A DNA stretch of 64,000 nt from Lachnospiraceae bacterium (GCA_016294075.1 JAEDCQ010000003.1:72136-136135); one strand, 5' to 3'; counted from the stretch's first letter, positions 7,389 to 16,667 are shown. Numbers and translations: made by a program. The notes: generated from the sequence alone by a model not told the origin.

Positions 7389-8738
7389 TTATAATCTCTT
7401 AAGTAATTCTTCTCTCTGCGCTTCATATCCCGGCTTTCCAAGCAAAGCAAACATGTTTTTCTTGTAGCTTTCAACGCCCGGCTGATTGAACGGATTAACA
7501 CCTAATAAGTAACCGCTTACACCGCATGCAAATTCAAAGAAGTAGAATAACTGTCCTAAATAGAATTCGTTCATTTCCGGTACATTTACCATAAAGTTAG
7601 GAACCTGACCGTCCGTATGTGCTAAGATTGTTCCGTTCATAGCGGATTTATTCACAAAATCTACTGTCTTTCCTGCAAGATAGTTAAGTCCGTCTAAGTC
7701 TACGGGTTCTTCTCCGATAATGATTTCTTCACGGGATTTTTCAACATTAATAACCGTCTCAAACATATTTCTTGCGCCGTCCTGAATGAACTGACCCATA
7801 GAATGGAGGTCTGTTGTTAAATCAACGCTTGCCGGGAAAATACCCTTCTGGTCTTTTCCTTCGCTTTCGCCGTATAACTGCTTCCACCATTCAGAAATAT
7901 AGTGAACCGCCGGCTCATAGTTACAAAGGATTTCAATTGCTTTTCCTTTTCTTAATAAAATGTTACGAAGTGCTGCATACTGCAATGCATCGTTTTCTTC
8001 AAATGCATTATTAAGGGCCATTTCTCTTCCGCTTGCCGCACCTTCCATTAATTTATCAATATCTGCGCCGGATACTGCGATAGGAAGTAACCCTACTGCT
8101 GTAAGAACAGAGAAACGTCCGCCGATATCATCCGGAACAACAAATGTTTCGTATCCTTCTTCCGTAGCAAGTCCCTTTAAAGAACCCTTCTGTCTGTCTG
8201 TCGTCGCATAGATTCTCTTCGCTGCTTCTTCCTTACCGTATTTCTTTTCCATCATTTCCTTTAATACACGGAAAGCGATAGCCGGTTCTGTTGTAGTACC
8301 GGATTTGGAAATCATATTAATGGAGAAATCTCTGTCTCCGATTACATCTATTAAATTTTTAAGATAAGTAGAACTGATGGAATTACCGACAAAGTAAATT
8401 TCCGGAGTCTTCCGAATTTCCTTGCTTACCATGTTGTAAAAACCGTGTCTTAAAAATTCGATGGCTGCTCTTGCTCCCAAGTAAGAACCGCCGATGCCGA
8501 TTACAAGCAACACCTCGGAATCACTCTGAATCTTAGCAGCTGCCTTTTTAATTCTGGCAAACTCTTCCTTATCATATGCTACCGGCAAATCAATCCATCC
8601 CAAGAAATCATTACCCGCACCGGTCTTGGAAACCAATACTTCCTTTGCATCAAGTGCAAGCTTCTTCATCATATCAACTTCGTGTGCCTGAACAAAAGAT
8701 GTCGCTTTGGAATAATCAAATGTAACTTTATTTCCCAT
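7389..8738 (-). CDS. pgi: Glucose-6-phosphate isomerase
   Basis: 449 residues, the length of the Firmicutes-type enzyme. It interconverts glucose 6-phosphate and fructose 6-phosphate in glycolysis and gluconeogenesis. Motifs: VIGIGGSYLGARAAIEFL (about 80-97), SKSGTTTEPAIAFR for phosphate binding, GGRFSVLTAVGLLPIAVSG (family signature), DLHSMGQFIQDG and the C-terminal GVESYKKNMFALLGKPG with the catalytic Lys. ATG follows AAGGAGC. It has its own promoter and terminator. Confidence 0.96.
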   Translation of the reverse strand: MGNKVTFDYSKATSFVQAHEVDMMKKLALDAKEVLVSKTGAGNDFLGWIDLPVAYDKEEFARIKKAAAKIQSDSEVLLVIGIGGSYLGARAAIEFLRHGFYNMVSKEIRKTPEIYFVGNSISSTYLKNLIDVIGDRDFSINMISKSGTTTEPAIAFRVLKEMMEKKYGKEEAAKRIYATTDRQKGSLKGLATEEGYETFVVPDDIGGRFSVLTAVGLLPIAVSGADIDKLMEGAASGREMALNNAFEENDALQYAALRNILLRKGKAIEILCNYEPAVHYISEWWKQLYGESEGKDQKGIFPASVDLTTDLHSMGQFIQDGARNMFETVINVEKSREEIIIGEEPVDLDGLNYLAGKTVDFVNKSAMNGTILAHTDGQVPNFMVNVPEMNEFYLGQLFYFFEFACGVSGYLLGVNPFNQPGVESYKKNMFALLGKPGYEAQREELLKRL

Positions 8739-8788
8739 TTCTTATGCTCCTTTTTCGTAATACCGTTATCATTGCTTTAAGCAAACTC

Positions 8789-8817
8789 AGTTTAGCAAAG
8801 TATAGACCCCTTTTCAA
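8789..8817 (-). promoter_or_regulatory. Sigma-A promoter of pgi
   Basis: Minus strand TTGAAA (8812-8817), 17-bp spacer ending TGC, then TAAACT (8789-8794). The -35 box overlaps the last codons of the upstream membrane-protein gene. Confidence 0.6.
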
Positions 8818-9467
8818 GCCAAAAATTCCCGGAGAAGCTCTTCCAGTTCCGCTTTATCACTTTTATTTCTTAAAACGGCATCATTATATTCCCGCTTTGA
8901 TTCAAATTTAGCATTCTCTTTCGGTTCTTCCAATTTCCTTATGCTTTCTTCCAAGTCTTCTATTTTATTTCCCATATGGTTTTCCAGATAATCAACCAGA
9001 TTAATTTTTAAAACCCTTTTTTTCTCTGTAATATCCACAAAACCGGATATGGCAAAATATAAATATAAATCAAACATACTTATAATATAGAATGGGAGAA
9101 TTTCTCCCATTGTATTTCCCTCAATAATCCCCTGACATGCACCAAGTCCGGCAGTAAATACAGATAACAGAATCAGTTGCCCGGAAATATGCTTCCATGT
9201 CAGGACGGTAAACCTTCCCATTTTTATCTTATTTAGAAATTTCTCCACGAAAACCGGAACATTTAATATGCCGTTATGCAGCCGATAACAATTTGAAAAT
9301 TTCCGTTTACATTGGCATAATAACGTAACTTCCGTTACCGCCATATTCTCAGTCTCCGAAATCAATACAGAGAAAAAATGACTGAGTAAAAGCTGTATAA
9401 TTGTTCCTGAAAAGAATAAAACCAAAACAACACTCATAATTATTTTGTGTTGTAAAATAATATTCAT
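8814..9467 (-). CDS. Uncharacterized membrane protein
   Basis: 217 residues, no recognised family. Three hydrophobic segments (about 8-33, 93-112, 120-143) suggest a polytopic N-terminal part, followed by a cytoplasmic, Lys/Glu-rich coiled-coil tail (about 165-215, MGNKIEDLEESIRKLEE). Good GAGGAGG site before ATG. It runs toward pgi but the pgi promoter starts inside its end, so the two are at least partly independent. Confidence 0.65.
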   Translation of the reverse strand: MNIILQHKIIMSVVLVLFFSGTIIQLLLSHFFSVLISETENMAVTEVTLLCQCKRKFSNCYRLHNGILNVPVFVEKFLNKIKMGRFTVLTWKHISGQLILLSVFTAGLGACQGIIEGNTMGEILPFYIISMFDLYLYFAISGFVDITEKKRVLKINLVDYLENHMGNKIEDLEESIRKLEEPKENAKFESKREYNDAVLRNKSDKAELEELLREFLA

Positions 9468-9587
9468 ATAAAGCCTCCTCGTTATTGTTTGTACAAAGTA
9501 TACTGAATTCCTTTTTTTGAAACAATATCTACCGTATGTTTATCCATCTTTATAAACTCTGCTTTTTTATCTTTTTTCATCAAAGTG

Positions 9588-9616
9588 TAGAAAGAAATTC
9601 TCTTTTCTGCTATAAT
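9588..9616 (+). promoter_or_regulatory. Extended -10 promoter for the TSCPD-murG operon
   Basis: TGCTATAAT (9608-9616) is a perfect extended -10; the -35 17 bp upstream (TAGAAA) is weak, as often tolerated with an extended -10. It lies 78 bp before the ATG. Confidence 0.6.
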
Positions 9617-9693
9617 TTGCCTAAAAAGAATGCGCCCATTAGGGAATACTTACACTTATAACATACATAAAGTATTGGAAAGGACAATTCACT

Positions 9694-9939
9694 ATGAGAT
9701 ATCAGCCACACGGTATATGTGCTTCCGCAATAGATGTGGAAATGGATGGAAATATTATCCGCTCTGTTAAATTTACAGGCGGCTGCGACGGCAATCATAA
9801 AGGACTTTGTGCTTTAGTAGAAGGCATGCCCGCCGAGGAAGCCATTAAGCGTCTCCGCGGCATTACATGCGGTCCGCGTAATACTTCCTGCCCGGATCAG
9901 CTTGCAGTATGCTTAGAACAACTTTTACCAAATGCATAA
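9694..9939 (+). CDS. TSCPD domain protein (TIGR03905-like)
   Basis: 81 residues. Contains the TSCPD motif (NTSCPDQLAVCLEQ) and a Gly-rich VKFTGGCDGNHKGLCALVEG stretch typical of this small family, which resembles the C-terminal domain of some class II ribonucleotide reductases. Four cysteines suggest metal or redox binding. Function unknown. Start after AAAGGA. It is 21 bp upstream of murG and probably co-transcribed. Confidence 0.85.
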   Translation: MRYQPHGICASAIDVEMDGNIIRSVKFTGGCDGNHKGLCALVEGMPAEEAIKRLRGITCGPRNTSCPDQLAVCLEQLLPNA

Positions 9940-9960
9940 TAATAACGAGGATTTCAATAT

Positions 9961-11025
9961 ATGAAAAGAATTGTTTTAACCGGTGGTGGAACAGCCGGAC
10001 ATGTTACTCCGAATATCGCTCTTCTTCCGGCACTTAGAGAAGCTGACTTTGATATTCACTATATCGGCTCCTTTGAAGGCATCGAAAGTCGCCTGATTCC
10101 AGATTTTGATGTTCCTTATTACGGAATTTCAACAGGTAAGTTCCGACGCTATTTTGACTTAAAGAATTTTTCCGATCCGTTCCGCGTACTAAAAGGATAT
10201 ATGGATGCCCGCAAAATATTAAAGGAATTAAAACCGGATGTTCTCTTCAGTAAAGGAGGCTTCGTTTCGGTTCCTGTTGTCCGCGCTGCTGCCGATCTTC
10301 ATATTCCGTGCATACTTCATGAATCGGACATGACTCCCGGACTTGCCAATAAACTCTGTATTCCTTTAGCTGATAAGATATGCTGTAATTTCCCCGAAAC
10401 CTTGAAGAATCTTCCGGTGGAAAAAGCTATTCTGACAGGAACTCCTATTCGTGCCGAGCTTACGAAAGGCAATCGCATTGCTGCATTGGAAGCCTGCGGA
10501 TTTACTGCCAACAAGCCTGTTATTATGGTTATCGGCGGTTCTCAGGGCTCTGCCAGCATTAATCAGGTAGTACGGGAAGCTCTTCCGCGCTTATTGGAAA
10601 ATTTCCAGGTACTCCATTTATGCGGAAAAGACAAGGTAGACAATCTGATGCTTTCCATTCCGGGCTACAAGCAATTTGAATATGTCAAAACGGAACTGAA
10701 AGACTTCTTTGCTCTTGCGGATCTTGTTGTTTCCAGAGCCGGAGCAAATGCCATCTGCGAGTTATTGGCGCTAAAAAAGCCTAACATTCTCATACCGCTT
10801 TCTCTTGGTTCACGCGGTGACCAGATATTAAATGCAGCATCCTTTGAAGAACAGGGTTTTTCTATTGTCATTCGTGAAGAAGCATTGGACTGCTTCAGCC
10901 TTATTGATAAAATTGAAGAGCTATACCAAAATAAACAACGTTACATTGAAACCATGAATGAAAGCGGACAAATCAATGCTATTCCTAAAATTATGGAACT
11001 CATTAATGAAGCAGCAAACAGATAA
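9961..11025 (+). CDS. murG: UDP-GlcNAc:lipid I GlcNAc transferase
   Basis: 354 residues. Adds GlcNAc to undecaprenyl-pyrophosphoryl-MurNAc-pentapeptide to make lipid II on the inner membrane face, the last cytoplasmic step of peptidoglycan synthesis. N-terminal GGGTAGHVTPN (about 8-18) and FSKGGFVSVPV bind acceptor phosphate; GGSQGSASIN (about 192-201) and SRAGANAICELLALKKPNIL (about 260) are the donor-site signatures. It is outside the usual division-cell-wall cluster, paired here with a TSCPD protein. Confidence 0.95.
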   Translation: MKRIVLTGGGTAGHVTPNIALLPALREADFDIHYIGSFEGIESRLIPDFDVPYYGISTGKFRRYFDLKNFSDPFRVLKGYMDARKILKELKPDVLFSKGGFVSVPVVRAAADLHIPCILHESDMTPGLANKLCIPLADKICCNFPETLKNLPVEKAILTGTPIRAELTKGNRIAALEACGFTANKPVIMVIGGSQGSASINQVVREALPRLLENFQVLHLCGKDKVDNLMLSIPGYKQFEYVKTELKDFFALADLVVSRAGANAICELLALKKPNILIPLSLGSRGDQILNAASFEEQGFSIVIREEALDCFSLIDKIEELYQNKQRYIETMNESGQINAIPKIMELINEAANR

Positions 11026-11065
11026 ACCTGCTTTGTCACTTATATTTTTCATACTGAAACAGAAA

Positions 11066-11102
11066 CATCCCGAATGTGAGAAATCCTTTCACATTCGGGA
11101 TA
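11066..11102. terminator. Long hairpin between murG and the HIT gene
   Basis: A perfect 13-bp stem, ATCCCGAATGTGA (11067-11079) with TCACATTCGGGAT (11089-11101). There is no good T-run after it, so it may be a bidirectional terminator of weak type or an RNA-stabilising hairpin between convergent genes. Confidence 0.55.
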
Positions 11103-11160
11103 TTTATTGTAACAGGTTTATGATTTATATATTTTCTTTTTTAAATAAAGATTTTGAATT

Positions 11161-11571
11161 TTACTTTGTTAAAATATCTTTAATTTCTGCCAATTCTTCC
11201 GCAGAAGGATTTCCCGGTACCCAGTTAATATTCTGACCGTCCCCATTGTATCTGGGAATCAAATGGAGATGAAAATGAAACACTGTCTGTCCTGCTACCT
11301 CGTTATTATTCTGAACCAAATTAAACCCATCCGCATGAAGCTTTTCTGTCATCATAACCGCCATTTTTTTAGCAAGCTTCATCACGTCTGCTGCGGTTTC
11401 TTCCGGCAGTTCATATAAATTCTTATAGTGATTCTTCGGCAGAATTAAAGCATGTCCTTTTGTTGCCGGACTTAAATCTAAAATCACACGGAAATTCTCA
11501 TCCTCATACACCGTATTGGTCGGAATATCCCCGTTTGCAAGCTTGCAAAAAATACAACTATCGTCTCTCAT
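11161..11571 (-). CDS. HIT-family nucleotide hydrolase (Hint-like)
   Basis: 136 residues. Histidine-triad motif HFHLHLIPRY near the C-terminus and a zinc-type CIFCK near the N-terminus, as in Hint/HinT purine-nucleoside phosphoramidases. A cytoplasmic dinucleotide/phosphoramidate hydrolase. Two ATGs are possible: the first (11577) touches AGGAGGA with only one base between, so the second (11571, MRDDSC) at about 7 nt is preferred. It is downstream of the flavodoxin-SCP2 gene by 15 bp. Confidence 0.9.
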   Translation of the reverse strand: MRDDSCIFCKLANGDIPTNTVYEDENFRVILDLSPATKGHALILPKNHYKNLYELPEETAADVMKLAKKMAVMMTEKLHADGFNLVQNNNEVAGQTVFHFHLHLIPRYNGDGQNINWVPGNPSAEELAEIKDILTK

Positions 11572-11586
11572 TTTCATTCCTCCTGA

Positions 11587-12582
11587 TTATTCTTTCATAA
11601 AAACAAACAATTCATCCAATGTGCGGAGAATCTTAAAATCACCTTTCATTTTCATTTCACCGCCCATAAAAGCTCTTTGGAAAGTCATTCTTCCTGCCAT
11701 AATCTCATTCATGGCATCTGCTGTAATCTGCGCTTCCACATCCGCCCGTTCAGAAAAGTCCGTATGATAAATCAAATCCTTTCCGTTAATCTGTAATCCT
11801 ATGGCCTGATTATTCCCTTCTACCGCAATCTTATAGACTGCTTTAAATCCCGGTATGGGCTGAAAGTTTTTCTCAAATTTATTCTGATAGCTGTCTGCTT
11901 CGTTGTCCGCCTGACTCATCATGCCGCGAAACATACTGGCAAGCTCCTGAATATCTTCTTTCTGTCTCTGCACATACCCGTCATCGGCCGCATATTGTGA
12001 CAACTGCTCTGTTTCCTGTGGTGTCAGATCATTCGTCGGAGATAATGATACCTTCTGCTGGACAGCGCGATTACTTGCCGGAAGGCTTACAACCTTCTGT
12101 TTCATCGTGCGGTAAACATTCTCTGCCTTCCTTTCAATCAGCATGCGGTAATCATCACTCATCTCCAATTCATTAATATTGGCAATGTAACCGCATATTC
12201 CGCTGCACGGAAGACCGCCCAATATTTCCCATGCAACAGAAAGAGTCATTTTTCCTTCCCGCTCGCCATAGGTCGTTGACATTACAACCGGACACATATA
12301 TATCTTTGCGATTTTCTCCTTATCACCATACAACCAGCAGGCGTCCAAAAATTGCTGCATATAGCCGCCGATTCCATACCATTCGACCGTAGCTGCCAAA
12401 ATAATACCGTCTGCTTCTTTTAATGTCTGCGGAAGAGTTGTAATTGTATTTTTTAATTCGTTTAACATAAACCGCTCCACTTTGACATTCAGTTCTTCCA
12501 AAACTTCCTGCATTTTATTAATAACATATAACGTAGGGTCATCCATCAACCCCCGTCCGCCATAATAAATATTAACCTTCAT
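11587..12582 (-). CDS. Flavodoxin-like oxidoreductase fused to SCP2 sterol-carrier domain
   Basis: 331 residues. N-terminal half (about 1-165) has the NADPH-dependent FMN reductase/flavodoxin layout: a beta strand then VEWYGIGGYMQQFLDACW and a TTYGEREG loop. A linker follows, then a C-terminal SCP2 domain (about 235-330) with the signature ITADAMNEIMAGRMTFQRAF and KGDFKILRTLDEL. SCP2 domains bind lipids; the combination suggests a flavin enzyme with a lipid-like ligand, but no substrate is known to me. Start after AAGGAGG. Confidence 0.75.
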   Translation of the reverse strand: MKVNIYYGGRGLMDDPTLYVINKMQEVLEELNVKVERFMLNELKNTITTLPQTLKEADGIILAATVEWYGIGGYMQQFLDACWLYGDKEKIAKIYMCPVVMSTTYGEREGKMTLSVAWEILGGLPCSGICGYIANINELEMSDDYRMLIERKAENVYRTMKQKVVSLPASNRAVQQKVSLSPTNDLTPQETEQLSQYAADDGYVQRQKEDIQELASMFRGMMSQADNEADSYQNKFEKNFQPIPGFKAVYKIAVEGNNQAIGLQINGKDLIYHTDFSERADVEAQITADAMNEIMAGRMTFQRAFMGGEMKMKGDFKILRTLDELFVFMKE

Positions 12583-12614
12583 GCAATTTCCTCCTTGGGT
12601 AAAAACAACGGATA

Positions 12615-13649
12615 TTACGCTTCGCGCTTCATCCTTATGTTAGCAAGCATCAACAGCATTCCGCTGATTAATCCGCCTAAATGAGCTGCCACATTTATCT
12701 GTATTCCAGCAAAGCTGCTGTAGACACAATACACTACCATAAACAGCATCGCCGGCATGGATATTTTAATCCTCTCATCCTTTTGTATTACCAGGCAGAA
12801 CAGCATTCCTATTAAACCGAATACCGCTCCGCTTGCCCCATATGAAACATACTCCATATTAGCAATATATTCATAGAAGCAGGATGTAAGGTTTCCCAGA
12901 ATTCCGGTCAGCATATAAATAATCAAAAAACGGATACGTCCCACCTTATTCTCTAGCATATCCCCCAGAAAATATAAAAGCAGCATGTTACTGAAGAAAT
13001 GGTCCAGACTTCCGTGCAAAAACATCGCTGTTATAAGACGGTAAAAATCTCCGTCCAACAGATAAGAAAGACCGATACACCCCTCTCCGTAAAAGAACCG
13101 AGGATTAAAAATACAGCCAAAACACATTACCAGATTTATTGCTATTAAAGAAATGGTTATATAAGGGGCCTTTTTTAAATATGCAGAAACACTCTCTTTC
13201 CATCCGCCTTCTTTTTCTTCCTCCGGTAATACAAACTGTGATGGGTCCTCTTTATACTTTGTAAGAAAATCCTCTAACAAACCACGCATTCCGTAAAAAT
13301 CAGGTTGCTTATCTTCTTCGATAATAAGCCTTGTAGTTTGGGTTTGTACCAGCCAGCTAAACGGGTCATCCTTTGTAAGTAGCTCACTCTTTTTTTCATT
13401 CTCCGTAAGAATCAGCGACAGGATGTGTGTCTCCGAAATGCCTCTTTCATGAAACATTGAGCGTAAAGAATCTTTTACTTCCTCATATTGTTCTCTGTCC
13501 AGATATAAATCATTTGTATAATCAATAATCTGAAGAATATTCGCCAAATTATTTTCAAATTTTACAAGTACTGCCACTTCACTAAGCTTGGATGTCAGCT
13601 TAAAAAATCCTTTTGTCTGTAAATACTGTTCTAACATCTCTTTCATCAT
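12615..13649 (-). CDS. Rhomboid-family intramembrane serine protease
   Basis: 344 residues. The N-terminal cytoplasmic domain (about 1-140) is followed by six or seven membrane helices. Catalytic Ser is in SYGASGAVFGLIG (GASG, about 270), catalytic His in VAAHLGGLISG (about 325), and the HGSLDHFFSN loop carries the other conserved His. It is the last gene of the tad pilus cluster, 8 bp after the FHA protein, suggesting processing of a membrane protein of that system or simple operon carriage. No strong ribosome binding site is visible; translation may be coupled. Confidence 0.88.
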   Translation of the reverse strand: MMKEMLEQYLQTKGFFKLTSKLSEVAVLVKFENNLANILQIIDYTNDLYLDREQYEEVKDSLRSMFHERGISETHILSLILTENEKKSELLTKDDPFSWLVQTQTTRLIIEEDKQPDFYGMRGLLEDFLTKYKEDPSQFVLPEEEKEGGWKESVSAYLKKAPYITISLIAINLVMCFGCIFNPRFFYGEGCIGLSYLLDGDFYRLITAMFLHGSLDHFFSNMLLLYFLGDMLENKVGRIRFLIIYMLTGILGNLTSCFYEYIANMEYVSYGASGAVFGLIGMLFCLVIQKDERIKISMPAMLFMVVYCVYSSFAGIQINVAAHLGGLISGMLLMLANIRMKREA

Positions 13650-13657
13650 GAGAATTA

Positions 13658-14941
13658 TTATACAACATTTACTACAATTTTACCAAACTGTATTTCATCA
13701 TTTCGTTTAATAATAATCTCTTCTCCTGCCATAAGCGCTTTGCCGTTTACTTTTGTGCCGTTAGTAGAGTCCAAATCCTGCAGAATAATCCGTTTTCCCT
13801 GTTCTTTAAATCTTGCATGAAGACGGCTTACCGACTCATCTTCTATGCAAAGCTGTACACTGTCTTTCAATTTCCCTACCGTTACGGGAAAATCCGAAAG
13901 ATAAAATTCTTTTGAAAAATGTTTTTCCTTCCATTTTAGACAATATACTGCTTCTTCATCAAAATAAACGGTCTCGCTGTCTAAGATATCATCAAAATAT
14001 TCCTCGACCGTTACGGGCTGTATAGGTTCCTCCGGGAAATTCATTTCCTGTGAGGATCGAAGAAAATATAAATAACGGATAAGTAATGTTACGGCGATTC
14101 CTATCAGACTTATTCCCAAAATAAATATATATAACACGGAAAACCGTAACCCACGCATAAAAAAACAAGAACCTGTTATTATAATTCCTATTACAAATAA
14201 GACTATTGCGGCAGGTAACATTACCCTATTACCCGTTTTCTTTATTTTCTCCGTTTCATGTGTAATCAGTTTTTTATTATCGTACTCTGAAATTGCATCA
14301 AAGGTATTTGCATAAATTTTTTCATCATTCTTCTTATTTTCTATCCTTTTTTTCTCTGCCTGCAATAGCAATTCTTCTCTTTCCATAAAGCTGATAAACG
14401 CTTCAAAAGAAAAGAATACCTCCTTTGACATTTTATAAAACTGATATGCCGTATTGACAGCATGCTCATCCTTATGATCCGTTTTATCTAACAAAAAATC
14501 CGCAAGCTCACGATATTTTCCAACCGAAACATTGTCTTGGTTATTTTGATATAAAAGCGCCGGAAAATACATACAATACAGCTCCTCCGTTTCCAAATCA
14601 CGATATATATATTGTGGCTTTAAAAAAAAACCTTCATAGGGAAGAAGAAATTCATCTGCACTTTTCATTATACGGCTTATTCCGTATAAGAACTCCTGTA
14701 AATCCTGAAAGGTCATTTTTCGGTTCGCAAACTCCCTGTCCAATGACTTTTTAGAGGTAACATCATAACTGCAATATACATTCTCTTCCTCTAAACGTAT
14801 TTTACATGCCAAAAACCCCGGAATACGATTTTGCGTGATCATCCGCAGCGGATAGGATGTTTCTATCTGCCTATCAGTCATTAAAAGCATATAGCTATGG
14901 TCAAATTCATTTTTTATTATTGCATTTTCTATATTTTCCAT
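13658..14941 (-). CDS. DUF6382-FHA membrane protein
   Basis: 427 residues from the preferred start. N-terminal DUF6382-like domain (about 1-190), a charged linker, two adjacent membrane helices (about 240-290), and a C-terminal forkhead-associated domain with SRLHARF and DLDSTNGTKVNG, the phosphothreonine-binding signature. Both end domains should face the cytoplasm. In Lachnospiraceae this architecture accompanies tad pilus genes; it may link pilus assembly to Ser/Thr kinase signalling. A start 10 codons upstream (14971) overlaps tadE; 14941 follows AGGAAG and is preferred. Confidence 0.8.
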   Translation of the reverse strand: MENIENAIIKNEFDHSYMLLMTDRQIETSYPLRMITQNRIPGFLACKIRLEEENVYCSYDVTSKKSLDREFANRKMTFQDLQEFLYGISRIMKSADEFLLPYEGFFLKPQYIYRDLETEELYCMYFPALLYQNNQDNVSVGKYRELADFLLDKTDHKDEHAVNTAYQFYKMSKEVFFSFEAFISFMEREELLLQAEKKRIENKKNDEKIYANTFDAISEYDNKKLITHETEKIKKTGNRVMLPAAIVLFVIGIIITGSCFFMRGLRFSVLYIFILGISLIGIAVTLLIRYLYFLRSSQEMNFPEEPIQPVTVEEYFDDILDSETVYFDEEAVYCLKWKEKHFSKEFYLSDFPVTVGKLKDSVQLCIEDESVSRLHARFKEQGKRIILQDLDSTNGTKVNGKALMAGEEIIIKRNDEIQFGKIVVNVV

Positions 14942-14957
14942 TTTTCTTCCTAACTTT

Positions 14958-15431
14958 CTATTCTGAAGCAATTCCTGTCAGGACAGATGCCTGACCTTTT
15001 GAATACCGATATCTCCTAATATAAGAAGACGGTTTTAGTCGGTATGCTTTTTGTGTGCTGCCAATTTCCCAATATGCTGTATTGTCTTCACGCAGTTTGG
15101 AAAAAAGGATATTCATTTTGCCTTCTATTTTGGTTTCAATATCCGAAAATCCAATCCGTACCTGTGTCTCGCTGTTTTTTGTATATAAAAATCTTTTTTT
15201 GATTGCCTCATCCATATTTTTCTTTACAAATGCTTCTGTGTCTTTGCCACTCATATTCCATTCATTGGACCCGCGCAGTGCTGCCAGATAAGCGCTTTGA
15301 ACGGAAACACATTTGTCATAGCAGAAAAATCCCCAATACATTAGTATTACAATTATTGTTACGGCAGATGGTATAATAAATACTGCCTCAACTGTTAAGT
15401 ATCCATCAAAATATTTTTTTCTTTTTTTCAT
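14958..15431 (-). CDS. TadE-family pseudopilin
   Basis: 157 residues. Short basic N-terminus, then GYLTVEAVFIIPSAVTIIVIL: a Glu five residues into the hydrophobic helix, as in TadE/TadF pseudopilins cleaved by a prepilin peptidase. The remaining part is extracytoplasmic. Lies in the tad operon between a prepilin peptidase gene and the FHA gene, 5 bp from the peptidase. Confidence 0.8.
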   Translation of the reverse strand: MKKRKKYFDGYLTVEAVFIIPSAVTIIVILMYWGFFCYDKCVSVQSAYLAALRGSNEWNMSGKDTEAFVKKNMDEAIKKRFLYTKNSETQVRIGFSDIETKIEGKMNILFSKLREDNTAYWEIGSTQKAYRLKPSSYIRRYRYSKGQASVLTGIASE

Positions 15432-15436
15432 TCTTT

Positions 15437-15853
15437 CTACCCAAATAAAACAATTCCCGATGCTATAAATAAATACGGAACAAACGGTATCCTTCTGTTT
15501 TTTAAATCACATTCAAAAATCAGCAGTACGACAGAGGCAATGGCCGCCATAAAAAAAGAAATCATAAGGATTTTCATCTCCGTTTCCAGGGAAAATCCTA
15601 TCCCCAGCAGCAAAATCAACAAGGCATCCCCTAATCCTATTTGATGACTCTTCTTGGCTAAAATAAAAATGATTCCTCCCGGTATAGCAGCAGCTGCAAT
15701 ATCCACCACTTCTCTCTGCTTTCCGAATACTCCGACACCTGCATATATACTCATCAAAAGCAGGGCGGTATATAATAAAACAGCAGGTATTTTTTGTGTA
15801 CGGATATCCCAAACCGTGCAGAAAAACAAAAATATTATAAATATATATTCCAT
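15437..15853 (-). CDS. A24 prepilin peptidase, minimal CpaA/TadV type (second copy)
   Basis: 138 residues. An aspartyl protease of the inner membrane that trims Flp-type prepilins and pseudopilins. First catalytic Asp is in CTVWDIRTQKIP, the second in GLGDALLILLLG. No methyltransferase domain, as in TadV. Start ATG at 15853 follows GGGGAG and overlaps the end of the upstream TadE-like gene; a longer frame is possible but has no site. The operon has another peptidase at its 5' end. Confidence 0.85.
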   Translation of the reverse strand: MEYIFIIFLFFCTVWDIRTQKIPAVLLYTALLLMSIYAGVGVFGKQREVVDIAAAAIPGGIIFILAKKSHQIGLGDALLILLLGIGFSLETEMKILMISFFMAAIASVVLLIFECDLKNRRIPFVPYLFIASGIVLFG

Positions 15854-15854
15854 A

Positions 15855-16667
15855 CTACTCCCCTTTTTCCGTACAAAAGCTACAGGCATGACGATTTCCG
15901 ACCTCAGATATACGAACCGTTTCTATCGTCCTCTTTAACCCACTACATAATAAGGATGTATGATATCGATTTCCGTATTCCGTATAGAAGCATATTCCGC
16001 TCAGTCCCCCTGCCTTACAGCTTTCACATACGCGGTATATTTCTCCGCTCTTATTTCTCAGATTCTTTATCTCTTCTGTCATGGCAGAATGAATCTTCAA
16101 GCTCAGGTAACGACAGCTTACACTCATATGATAACTTTCTCCATAGGGGGTTATATATACCCATTCATCTTTATCGATCATTCCTTCCTGCTTTGTCACA
16201 TCATATCCGGTCCATTTACGAATACGACAATTAACTATTGTTTGGGAAGGAGAAAACCCCATTAGGGAGACAACCGGCTTCAGTCTTTGTACCTTTGTTT
16301 GAATAATCAAGTCATTTCCCACTTTCTGCCCTTCCTCCGCGACATGGGCATGCACAGAGAGCAGCTTTGCTCTCTGATGCATGTCTGCAAGATTTGATGA
16401 ATATTCCCCAAACAGAAGAACAATTGAAAATAGATTAAGAATGGCAAATAGAAACAAAGGAATCGCTATCGTCGCTTCTATTGTCATACTCCCTTCCACG
16501 GCAGAAAGGAGAAATGATGACATCCTTTTTGAACACAGGAATTTCTTTTTACGGGATAAAAATAAGGCATGTTCGGGATATGCCCGGAGAGAAGTCTTTT
16601 TAAAATCTGATTTACAGTTACAAAATTTTTTTTTGCTCAAAAAGGACATCATCATTTCCCCCTTCAT
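15855..16667 (-). CDS. TadE/G-like pseudopilin with duplicated cysteine motif domain
   Basis: 270 residues. A long basic N-terminus (about 1-58) precedes GSMTIEATIAIPLFLFAIL, a pseudopilin-type hydrophobic helix with Glu at +5. The extracytoplasmic part holds two copies of a YHxSxxCxxLxxxI...CxxC pattern: YHMSVSCRYLSLKIHSA to RVCESCK, and YHTSLLCSGLKRTIETV to HACSFC. The same pattern ends many secreted nucleases and competence-type proteins, where it looks like a small metal-binding module. Four-base overlap with the DUF5702 gene. The true start could be one of several downstream Met codons. Confidence 0.75.
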   Translation of the reverse strand: MKGEMMMSFLSKKKFCNCKSDFKKTSLRAYPEHALFLSRKKKFLCSKRMSSFLLSAVEGSMTIEATIAIPLFLFAILNLFSIVLLFGEYSSNLADMHQRAKLLSVHAHVAEEGQKVGNDLIIQTKVQRLKPVVSLMGFSPSQTIVNCRIRKWTGYDVTKQEGMIDKDEWVYITPYGESYHMSVSCRYLSLKIHSAMTEEIKNLRNKSGEIYRVCESCKAGGLSGICFYTEYGNRYHTSLLCSGLKRTIETVRISEVGNRHACSFCTEKGE

